DNA from: Ixodes scapularis
Taxonomy: Eukaryota > Arthropoda > Arachnida > Ixodida > Ixodidae
NCBI RefSeq assembly: GCF_016920785.2
Contig: NW_024609884.1
Coordinates: 30,362,080-30,426,079 of the forward strand
Direction: 5' to 3'
Length of the DNA stretch: 64,000 bases
Program-made: the position numbers and the translations under genes
Notes under the pieces: model-generated
What the model was told of the DNA's origin: nothing
The model's database searches: none
The model's input: the letters and a program-made list of their open reading frames with translations, nothing else
Shown here: positions 1 through 8,722 of the stretch, in pieces
Layout of the letters: every line of letters begins with the position of its first letter
How positions within the stretch are numbered: the stretch's first letter is position 1

Positions 1-760
1 GATGTGCTTGACCCACGCGTGGGGAAGCCCCTCTCCACCGTGCAGACTTAAGAAAACAAGTTGACAAAGGCATAAGTGAGGGCAATTTTCACGTACACCT
101 TCAACGTACCTGTAGCTCACAGCGGCAGACTGGATGTGCTTGACCCAGGCGTGGGGAAACCCCTGTGTTGACAAAGGCATAAGTGAGGGCAATTGTCACG
201 TACACTGTCAACGTACCTGTAGCTCACAGCGGCAGACTGGATGTGCTTGACCCAGGCGTGGGGAAGCCCCTCTCCACCGTGCAGACTTAAGAAAACAAGT
301 TGACAAAGGCATAAGTGAGGGCAATTTTCACGTACACCGTCAACGTACCTGTAGCTCACAGCGGCAGACTGGATGTGCTTGACCCAGGCGTGGGGAAGCC
401 CCTCTCCACCGTGCAGACTTAAGAAAACAAGTTGACAAAGGCATAAGTGAGGGCAATTTTCACGTACACCTTCAACGTACCTGTAGCTCACAGCGGCAGA
501 CTGGATGTACTTGACCCAGGCGTGGGGAAACCCCTGTGTTGACAAAGGCATAAGTGAGGGCAATTGTCACGTACACTGTCAACGTACCTGTAGCTCACAG
601 CGGCAGACTGGATGTGCTTGACCCAGGCGTGGGGAAGCCCCTCTCCACCGTGCAGACCTAAGAAAACAAGTTGACAAAGGCATGAGTGCGTGCAATTTTC
701 ACGTACACCGTCAACGTACCTGTAGCTCACAGTCGCAGACTGGATGTGCTTCCAGCCAGA
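1..760. repeat. minisatellite, 371-bp higher-order repeat
   Basis: The start word GATGTGCTTGACCCA (with small changes) recurs at 1, 133, 240, 372, 504, 611 and 743. Spacings are 132, 107, 132, 132, 107 and 132 bp, so the order A(132)-B(107)-C(132) repeats with a 371-bp period. B lacks 25 bp present in A and C; A carries CACCTTCAACG where C carries CACCGTCAACG, so the subtypes are distinguishable and the period is real. The array runs off the left edge and ends near 760. The minus strand stays open through much of it, but the 107-bp unit shifts frame, so I do not call a gene. Confidence 0.95.
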
Positions 761-1699
761 CAGGAACGGGCGAAGACGGAAAAAACAAAGCGACGTACGG
801 ATGATATGCGCGAAATAACGAAGCGGTTCAGAATGAGACTAAACTAACTTTCCCAAAAATAGAAACAAGTAGGCCGTTCAACTATAGGTGAACGAAAGTT
901 GTGAAACGCTAGCCAACATCTGTACTAGTCCTTTAGGACGCTACTTACGAAAACACGAACGGAATGAATTTCGAGTAACACAAAAAGAGAGGGGGATGGA
1001 AAAAAAGGACGTGGTATGGAAAGCAAGTACTAACCCGAAATGGACAACTCAAGCAGATAGTTCAACTAGACGAAAAGTTCTTCTGGAACATTGTCCAACG
1101 TGAGTACTGCCACACACGCACCATACTACTTAAAACAGAAATAAAAATATTTTAGTAACACCGTTGTATAACCGTTGACACGCGACAGCAACAACGTGGA
1201 CACGGAAGAAACAAAGAAAAAGAACAAAACTCGAAAATCGGGTTGCCAGCCGAGACAGGTGAGGTCGCGAAGCTGGCTATACCGATCAGTGGTTAGTCGG
1301 TATATGATTCAATAAGAATATACTTCTCGCTACTTTTCTTGTTTGTTGTTAAAAATTAGGCATAATTATTTTACTGCTTGTTGCCGAGCGTGTTGGTGTA
1401 AACTGCAATTCATGAAATCAACGTAGGATAACACCAAGGATGACACCGACGGTACGACTGTGCTGTTATAATTTGTCTGTGGAGATTTGTTTAAATTGAT
1501 AAGTCACCAAACTATAATGTATGAATAAAACAAACGCTACCAATTTATTTATTTATTGATGTTTAACCCCGACGTCATGTAGTTTTCAACTTTTCTAGGT
1601 GCCGCTAGTGTCACATATCCGTTAAAATCCATAGCCAACGAAATCCATCGATATTTGTGCATTGTCGGCTCTAGGAGCGCGTGGTTTGGACTCTGGTGT
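761..1699. other. intergenic, no gene recognised
   Basis: Moderately AT-rich sequence with a short open frame at 888-1103 that resembles nothing I know. It probably includes the upstream region of the gene at 1863. I see no TATA box or other site I would defend. Confidence 0.5.
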
Positions 1700-1777
1700 T
1701 ACCACGACCGGGTTTTACGTTTTACTGTCGGTGAAAGCGACGGTACCGTGAAACCGCCGCCATTTCAGCAGCTCAAG
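1700..1777 (+). other. possible 5' UTR exon of the DUF4806-like gene
   Basis: A donor-like CTCAAG|GTAAAT at 1777/1778 is followed 83 bp later by the TTTTCAG acceptor (1860) of the first coding exon, which has only two bases before its ATG. An upstream non-coding exon is therefore needed or likely. Its 5' end cannot be placed, so 1700 is nominal. Confidence 0.35.
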
Positions 1778-1862
1778 GTAAATGTTTAGCTTTTGCATAA
1801 TTTTTTAGATCCGGTTAGTGTTGATGACTTTCTCACATCAGTTTTTCTGTTCATTTTCAGGG

Positions 1863-4800
1863 ATGTATGCAATTGTGGAATTTAGGCTAACCCAAGAGGT
1901 GGAGATCGTGCCTTGCACGTGGGTCACGGGAAACAACTGTTTATGGCCGAAGGTGTCCACCGATAAGGCTGTCAAGCTAGTGCGAAAGGGGGGGCCACCA
2001 GGACCAGGGTTTTCTGAGTTCGAGGTGACTGTGAAAGGACTATTCAGTGAGTATATTGCATCTCTTCATGCGTGCAGCAGTGTTCATTAATTGTAAGTAT
2101 TTTTTTCTTATGTAACTACAGATTCCTACGAAGAAGGGCGATCTAAGTTGGAGCGGTCGCGGTTCACATCTGATCTCTCGGACGAGGAGATACGCCCAAA
2201 GCGTAGGAGATTTCGCCCCACACGCTGGAGCGAGTCCGACTCAAGCTCGGATGAATTCCCGGAAGCCCCGATGCCGCTCTGCGCACGGCAGAACTCGCGT
2301 AACGCTATTTGATTTTTATTTTGTTCTGCAGCTGACAGCCTTGTTGACCGTTGCAACTGTTTCTTAACCTTTAGCTTAGAATTCGAACCTGGCACTTGAT
2401 AAGTCTAGGGTGTGTCGTCAGACGTACTTGATCTGTCGTTTTACGTAAACAATGTGCTTATATAGGGGGTTGGGGCACAACTGCATTTTTTATATTTTGG
2501 GAGATCAATTTGTACTTTTTTCATCTTACAATTTGAGGTTTTCTGGTCGCTTTTCACAGCCAGTAGCCAGAGACTGGAATCACAGAGTGCGAGCCCGGCA
2601 AGATCAATACACAGTGAAATGTCGCAAGCTGCACTAATGCGAGGTACAGTTTCTCCTGAAAACCACTTATATGGTTTTTCGCTTTTTGTATTCTAATGTT
2701 ACCAATTCCCAACTTAATCAGACATCTCCAAACAGGTGCTAGTGGTTCGTCCCAGTCGTCTAGCACTTCGATAAACACGCTGGCTCCCAGTCCACAAGAT
2801 AAAGGTAGCTATAGGGTGTTTTCACCGACGTAATTTCGTCCACCATTTTGTTGTTGTGAGCTGTCTGGCGTGTGCCAAACTCGAGCATTCCAAGGATTGA
2901 CACGCCCCCTCAAATGCGTAGAGCACCGCTGACAGGTGCTCTACGCATTTGAAGGGCAGTTCAGAAGTACCAAATAAATAAATAACATAAATAAATATGA
3001 GAAGCAATCCAAGTCACCTTGTACCCTTATTGCATCTAGCGCCTGCAGTTGTCTTTATCTTCGTAGATGCCAGTGGTTTTTCAACCGCATCTCAAACATT
3101 GACAAGGATGTCGGCTCCCAGTCGATTAGATCAAGGTACTTTACTGCAGAATTGTGTTGCAGCTGCGTATTAAGATATTTTGTGTGTCCTTCATTAAATT
3201 TTTTCAGCACTGCAGGCTATGCAACACATGACGCCTAGCACCAGTGCTTCGACCTGCGGTAAGCTAATTTGATTTCAATTGTTTTTCTTTCACAGCATGG
3301 TTGCACAACTTTGAATAGTTTTGAAATGGCTAAGCTCTTGACTTTTTGCCATCTTTTTTTTTCTTTTTAGCTGATCTGCGGGCCACTGCTAGGATCTTGA
3401 GTGCTGCTGGTAAGTAGGATGTTGTCTCCTGCCTGCACTAATTTTATTTGCCAATATTTATTTCAAGCCTTTTCTTTGCATGCAGAGTTTCAGCGACGGG
3501 TGCTGAATGGGATGAGCGTCATGAGGAGCCAGCAGACGGAGATAATGGACATGATTTCGACATTGCTACGAGCGCGTGAGAGTTTCGTTGTAGAGCCCAG
3601 CCAGCCGATCCTCGTTGATCCCCTCGACACTCCTGAAGCAATTGAGGTGTTTGATGGCGCTCTTACAGATGCCACGAGTGAGGCTTTGGTAAGCAATTGC
3701 TGTTATCAATGCCTGCCCATACTCTAGTTTTTGTCACTTACTGAGGCAAGTATTGGTGTTTGCATTCTCTAGGCTTTGCTGTTATGTCTTATCCCTAGTG
3801 TGCAGCTAAGGTTAAGACATGCAGATAACAAATAAGCTAGGAGCAAGCTGTGATTTTAAATCGAGATGCATCGAAGGGGTGAGACTGCCTGTTCTCTGGT
3901 AAGCAACAAAGGTGTTTGTAATGGTGCTATACTTTAGCATTATTTCATGAGTGTAGAGCAAGCTCTGACTACTTCCGTATTTCTTCAAATGGCAACTCTG
4001 TCCCACAGTTCCAGATCTTAGAGCATGGGAAATGACTAATGAGATAGAACAATGACTAGGAGGTGTAAACAACTGCCCAAATAAAATAAAATTTGGGCCC
4101 TCACATTCATTCAATCTTTCTCAAGGTATCACCAGTTCACTCATACTGGCCTCGGAGATAAAGAGGGGGTGTGAATTGGCTAATTGTAAAGCCTAGCCCA
4201 GTTAATACAAGCTGTAAACCCATTCATGTTCAGGTTCTTTCTATCCAGCTAACCTTGAATGCCAAACATTTTTGGCTATACTTGCTTTCTGGGTATCGTA
4301 ATGCTCCTTATGTCATGTCTTACGTTCCCCAGGCACCAGCCCCACGTTTTATGTGCTCAAACACGGCATTGGCATTTTGCATGGACAGTGAATTGAGGAT
4401 TGCATTTTCTTATAACCAAGGTTATTGCCCCAAGATGAACCCTTTCCATGATATAAGTAGCTTTGGGGATAGCGTTTCACTGGTCAGAGTAAAACAGCGA
4501 AAACTGGCTATGTCTTGTTCGTATTAACTGTGTCGTGCTCTGTACGTTCCTTCCAGGTTGTGGAGCTGACCTCCCTTGGGGACCTGTCTATCAAAACAAC
4601 TGTAAGGTCTATGCTTGCACACCTGATTAGTGACGAAGCTGCAGCCAAGTTCAGCATGGATGGGCGCAAAGGGAAGAAGGTTTTCCGTAGCCTTAAGCTG
4701 TACAAATTGATCTTTGGTAAGTAGAAGTTTGCAACGCAATTCCCTGCCTTTTTAAGTTGTACTATGAGGGTCATCTATTGCTTTCAGCTGCTATAAAGCG

Positions 4801-4903
4801 GACAAAGCACTGCAAAGAGTCTACGAAAAAAGAGGTGGAAACGGAAGTCAAGGAGTGGCTTCGCCGCGCAAAGGAGAGGTGCACCACTTCTAAGGGAGAG
4901 TAG
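1863..4903 (+). CDS. spliced DUF4806-domain protein, 383 aa, ten coding exons
   Basis: Coding exons: 1863-2046, 2122-2298, 2560-2643, 2736-2804, 3067-3135, 3208-3258, 3371-3409, 3486-3688, 4557-4716 and 4788-4903 (stop TAG). All introns are GT-AG and the joined frame stays open. The start MYAIVEF directly follows an acceptor and matches the usual start of this family. Residues 1-80: N-terminal module with VEIVPCTWV, LWPKVS and PPGP, followed at the exon junction by SYEEGRSKL. Residues about 80-224: acidic/basic then Ser/Gln-rich linker. Residues 225-383: FQRRVLNGMSVMR, LTSLGDLSIKTTVRSML, a basic GRKGKKVFRSLKLYKLIF stretch and a final EVETEVKEWLRRAKER helix, as I know from DUF4806 proteins, which are abundant in ticks and of unknown function. 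A DNA or chromatin role is only a guess from the basic regions. Family assignment is from memory, not a search. The last large intron (3689-4556) holds no recognised element. Confidence 0.88.
2910..2952. repeat. perfect 18-bp-arm hairpin inside an intron
   Basis: Arms 2910-2927 and 2935-2952 are exact reverse complements around a 7-nt loop (GCTGACA). It lies in the 262-bp intron between coding exons 4 and 5 (2805-3066). It is shorter than a typical animal pre-miRNA. It may be a structured intron element or a tiny foldback insertion. Confidence 0.8.
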
Positions 4904-4954
4904 GCATCTACCTTCAAGTGTGAGAAAGGTGCCTCTGCCCTGGTTCTGATTGCA

Positions 4955-4960
4955 AATAAA
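4955..4960 (+). terminator. poly(A) signal AATAAA
   Basis: A canonical AATAAA lies 52 bp after the stop codon of the DUF4806-like gene, followed by a T/GT-rich stretch. This is the likely 3' end of the transcript. Confidence 0.65.
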
Positions 4961-5180
4961 AAACTATTTTGCTGTCTAACATCCTTGTTTCCTTCTAGCT
5001 TACGAAACATAAGGCCAACTGGCACTGCGACATCACTACGTAAAATGTAATCAAATGATTGCAAAATTACTTTAAAGAAAATTGTGATGGGCCCCTATGG
5101 AACTTCAGGAAATACTGTGATGGGACCTCTTAAGACCTCAGGAAATCTTGAAGGGGCCATCAAATCTGTCAAAGAATCTT

Positions 5181-5203
5181 GGGGGGGGGGGGGGGGGGGG
5201 GGG
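5181..5203. repeat. poly-G run, 23 nt
   Basis: Uninterrupted G run followed by GCGGGGCGGGC. One of about a dozen long G or C runs in this window. Confidence 0.95.
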
Positions 5204-5337
5204 CGGGGCGGGCCTCAAACCTATCTTCATTAGGGAAAGGTATATCCTCTGCACAAAAAGGTTCTGTTATGATAATCGTTTAGTGCAGAATGGGACCACT
5301 TTTAAGTAACTGTTTTTGAATGGTTTCCCAATACCTA

Positions 5338-5525
5338 TTGGGATATGTTCGAACATCCACAAATGGACAGCCCTCGGACATCCATTTCTGTATATCCACA
5401 GGACGTCCACTATTAGTCCGAATTTGGACGTACGGAAACGGATGTCCAGTGTACGTCCGACGGACGTCCTTCCCTGGCAATGGATATTCGGCTCTTGTTC
5501 GGACGTCCGACGGACATACGTGGTT
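5338..5525. repeat. cluster of degenerate GGACGTCC / GGAYRTCC motifs
   Basis: At least eight copies or variants of the self-complementary octamer GGACGTCC (GGACATCC, GGATGTCC, GGACGTAC and similar) fall within under 200 bp at irregular spacing. Both strands stay open across it, giving repetitive Arg/Thr/Asp-rich conceptual peptides that I regard as artefacts of the motif. Confidence 0.7.
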
Positions 5526-5532
5526 GCTTGGG

Positions 5533-5700
5533 TTGGTACAGCCTCGCAGCATTTTGACAATAAGGCAGGTTTTTGTCTGGTTCCTTTCAAAACAGCGCAG
5601 GAATACACGTCTCAGATGGGCGCTTCCGCCCACAGCCCCGGACCGGAAGCGCGTCCGACGCGCCACCACCGCGCCGTGACGTAACAGAGATGAGTTCGTG
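5533..5700. repeat. dispersed repeat family P, copy 1
   Basis: From TTGGTACAGCCTC to GAGTTCGT this matches 18457-18628 in the same orientation, sharing TTTTTGTCTGGTT, TTTCAAAACA, GCCCACAGCCCC and GCGCCGTGACGTAACAGAG. No coding capacity or terminal repeats were recognised. Confidence 0.85.
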
Positions 5701-5714
5701 CATATGGGGAAAGT

Positions 5715-5742
5715 CAGAGCCGTATATGTAGAGAGTTTGGTC
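5715..5742 (-). repeat. short repeated motif Q, copy 1 (minus)
   Basis: The reverse complement reads GACCAAACTCTC then TACATATACGGCTCTG. The same 28-nt word occurs on the plus strand at 6347 and 6877. Confidence 0.8.
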
Positions 5743-6346
5743 AATGGGAGGCGCGGGCAGAGCCAGGGCGTGCGGTAGACTCGGAAAGAGGGCTTGGCAT
5801 GCTCTCTTGACCATCCAGAAGCCGAAAAGAATCCCCTAGCGGTGGTAGCGAGAAACAGTTCTGAGCCGATCGATCATCGAAGGCCTATGTTCGTATATGG
5901 TTTAAATAAGTGCGTAAGAGTGAAGTGTAGTGACTCTTTGTGGTTGAAAATAGGGTTCACGTGTTGTTTCATCATGATCATGCAGAAAGATGTAAGAAAC
6001 GAATGCGCCGCTCAACTCTGTTTTGCGCGGACAGAGTGTGACCGCTCGGACGGCAGATTCCTGGCCCTCGGCGTTTGGCGTACAGATTATGTCGATCGTT
6101 CCGGTAGTCGCACTCTTCCACCATCATTTCTGATGAGCGTGATTAAAACATCACGTGTACCATATTTTCAGCCATCGAGAGTTACTCCAATGCAGTTATC
6201 AGGTTTGTTTCTCGCGACCACCACCAGGGTATTATTTCCGGCTTCTGGTTGGTCACATTCGAATTTCTGAAGACGCCCTGGAACACGCCCAGCCCGCTTT
6301 CGGCCAATGGCGCCGCTTCATTTGTCTCCTATACTTCCCAACGAAT

Positions 6347-6374
6347 GGCCAAACTCTCTACATATACGGCTCTG
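6347..6374 (+). repeat. short repeated motif Q, copy 2
   Basis: GGCCAAACTCTC followed by TACATATACGGCTCTG. Identical to copy 1 (reversed) apart from one base. Confidence 0.8.
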
Positions 6375-6876
6375 GGGAAAGTTTGGTCAGTCTATGATCT
6401 CGCCGCCGTACCGCTCTCGTCCCGAGCGAGCCAATCAGCACGCGGCGCAGAGCGAGAGGCATGAGCGCATGCGCGCGAACTCTCGGCTGCTCGCAGCCGA
6501 GTGGGGAGGGCCGCCATTTTCGTTCATTGTCCCGGCGGAATGCATGGGATTGGCATCTAAATCTCGATTATTTCCTTTTATATCGCTGGCTCTGGCAAGA
6601 AAAGGACATACTGTTGTTCCTCGGTGGGTTAAAAAGCTAATAAATGAAGTTTTTTCGACGTATGGCCACAAACTTTTATTCAGGCGAAAAACAGGTCGGC
6701 CCGTTGCAGACGACGCGTAGCCTCAGCAGTAATCTTCTCCGACCAGTCTCCGACAGCGTTGCGAAAAAATGGCGGTCGTCTCCTCTCAGCTCCCTTCCTT
6801 CTCTCTCGCTACTTCGGCGTTCTCCTCCCTTTCGTTTGCTTTTCTTCTCTCCGGCGCCTTCGTCGCCACACCCACT

Positions 6877-6904
6877 GGCCAAACTCTCCCAATATACGGC
6901 TCTG
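6877..6904 (+). repeat. short repeated motif Q, copy 3
   Basis: GGCCAAACTCTCCCAATATACGGCTCTG pattern, differing from copy 2 at three bases in the middle. Confidence 0.75.
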
Positions 6905-7199
6905 GAGTAACGCCAACTGTAGCGCCCTCACTCGGCGACTAACGACGAATGCCAAAAAGGCTCCACCTCTTGCATGGTGAGCGTATCGGGTATAGAAGAA
7001 AGCGGCAGTTTCGTTATATCTAGGCTATTTTTCGTCTAAAAACTGTTTTTAATATCATAGGTAAGCACTCTAAAAGCATTTGCATCACTCGTTATGGTCT
7101 GAGCAAGCGAAAAAACTTTGTTTTGGAGCCCAAATCACCGTACGGTAGTTGACGGCAGAGCAGACTCTGTGGTGAGTAGGCGGCAGTTGTGCGGTTCTG

Positions 7200-7496
7200 C
7201 ACTCTAAGAACATCCCTTGCGTCTACTTTCCCGCACAACACTAGGTGAGCCAATCACCGCAACTTACAGAGGCAGCTCAGCGAATGACGATGCCGATACA
7301 TATGTTTAGTCCAAAAACGCAGTCTGAGTTGTGACATTCAGCAATGCAAAATGCTTAATGTCACAACTCAGACTGCGTTTTTTAGTCTGAACATATGATT
7401 CGGCATCGTCATTCGCTGAGCTGCCTCCGTAAGTTGCGGTGATTGGCTCTCAAAGTGTTGTGCGGGAAAGTAGACGCACGGGATTCTTTTAGAGTG
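7200..7496. mobile_element. foldback MITE family F, copy 1
   Basis: The element is almost wholly inverted repeat: both halves carry CACTCTAA, GCGTCTACTTTCCCGCACA, GCCAATCACCGCAACTTAC, CAGCTCAGCGAATGACGATG, CATATG and AACGCAGTCTGAGTTGTGAC, meeting near 7350. It has no coding capacity. The flanking dinucleotide is TG on each side. Three related copies lie at 18720, 60865 and 61784. Confidence 0.95.
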
Positions 7497-7527
7497 TGCG
7501 GCCAACGTTTCGTGGAGGTTGTTCAGT

Positions 7528-7712
7528 TAGCCAGTGCAGTACGACATGCTAGCCTGGGGTCTGTAACGTGCTTCACTCTGTAGTGATACATAAAAGCGGG
7601 CCAGTACGATTCTCATCTAGATCGAAACGGGAAGGGGTGGGGATTGAGCCCATGATCCCTTGCTGCTGCAACGCGAATTTTCGTTTCCGGTGCTCCGAGC
7701 TAAGACGCGCTA
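7528..7712 (-). mobile_element. tRNA-headed SINE, copy 1
   Basis: Read on the minus strand, the head at 7712-7640 looks tRNA-like: an A-box-like TTAGCTCGGAGCACC (7691-7704) and a B-box-like GGGCTCAATCC (7641-7651). The body runs to TTACAGACCCCAGGCTAGC and CACTGGCTAA (7528). Two headless or diverged copies match the body at 15826 and 55195. Tick genomes carry a tRNA-derived SINE called Ruka. The match in layout is suggestive, but I cannot confirm the family. Confidence 0.75.
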
Positions 7713-8340
7713 ATAAAGTAACATGCGCAGAATAAAACGAGCGTATAGTAAATGAGTGACAAGCATTGCGGTATCGTACGAGCGCGTAGCAAACGTGATA
7801 GAGGAATATGACGAGAGAAATTCACTGCGAGCTAGCGGCAAGTCTGTACAATAGCCGTCGATTAACGCGTATTTTTTAAATACTATGCATACAGTATACC
7901 TTTTTCTCGGTTCTTCTTAAAAGAGTAGCTCTCCGTGACTTGGGCGAAGATCGAAGGCCCTGCATTTGGCGCTAGCTTCCGTTTGCCGTCGCTCCGTCGT
8001 CCAGACAACTGATCTTCGTCAAAAATGAACATCGGAGTTTGTGTTCATTAGCTTCTTCAATCTGTTACATGGATTATCGCCATAATATAACTTACCTCGC
8101 ACAGCTGAGTACAACAGGTGGGTGTGAAGTCCTTTCTACTGATCCGCGACAGACACAAAAGTCGTCGTTTTCGGCGTTTCTTGCCTTCCGTGATACAAAA
8201 AGGCTGTTTTCCAGCCTGATGCCGGTAATTACACCCGAAAGCGCAGCACCCTGGAATCTGGGTCCCTTTCAAAAGCTCATTATGTTGCAAAAACAATGAC
8301 TGCTGATACCACGCCAATGCTCCTCTTGCGAAAGCGCTGG

Positions 8341-8523
8341 AAAATTTTGCCCATCTGATCGCCGTGAGCCAATAGGGAGCGCGGATTGTCGGCGAATTCG
8401 AGCATCAATTAATGGCGCTACTTAACGGCGATCACGTGGGCAAAATTTTGCCCACGTGATCGCCGTGAACCAATAGGGGGCGCGGATTGTCGGCGAACTC
8501 GAACATCAATTAATGGCGCTACT
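8341..8523 (+). repeat. two-copy direct repeat of about 83 bp
   Basis: Copies 8341-8425 and 8441-8523 share AAAATTTTGCCCA, TGATCGCCGTGA, CCAATAGG, GCGCGGATTGTCGGCGAA and CATCAATTAATGGCGCTACT with few differences. A perfect 40-bp palindrome straddles the junction. Confidence 0.95.
8426..8465. repeat. perfect 40-bp palindrome with two CACGTG boxes
   Basis: The arm CGGCGATCACGTGGGCAAAA (8426-8445) is followed directly by its exact reverse complement (8446-8465). Each arm holds one CACGTG E-box core. Confidence 0.97.
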
Positions 8524-8584
8524 CTGCTCCTACGGGAGCATATACAGTGACGTTAGTACAAGGCTGCCAAGAGTGAGCTTTTTT

Positions 8585-8722
8585 TTTTTTGTAATTTTAG
8601 AATTCTTTTTGTTTTGGGGGCACAGGAGGGCAATGGGGGCACGCTTACCAGGGAGCCGCGAGCCGCACTTGGACCCGCGAAGAGCCGCATGCCGCTCGGG
8701 AGCCGCAGTTCGGCCACCCCTG
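8585..8722 (-). mobile_element. remnant of a hAT-type transposon end
   Basis: The minus strand from 8722 reads CAGGGGTGGCCGAACTGCGG, followed by GCGGCTC-rich sequence. This is a style of terminal inverted repeat common in hAT elements (CAGGGGTGGCC...). Only one end is recognisable, so the assignment is tentative. Confidence 0.5.

Larger units (their letters stand above)
5743..7199. other. intergenic with repeated motif Q, no gene recognised
   Basis: Contains two further copies of motif Q and GC-rich patches with GCCGCCATTTT-like words (6510, 6765) that recall promoter or 5' UTR sequence. No open frame here looks like a known protein. Confidence 0.45.

Noticed and set aside
117..730. Repetitive minus-strand open frames across the 371-bp satellite
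   Set aside because: The 107-bp unit is not a multiple of three, so the frame changes every period; openness is a by-product of the repeat.
1..760. CRISPR-like array at the left edge
   Set aside because: Units are tandem without unique spacers, and the DNA is eukaryotic.
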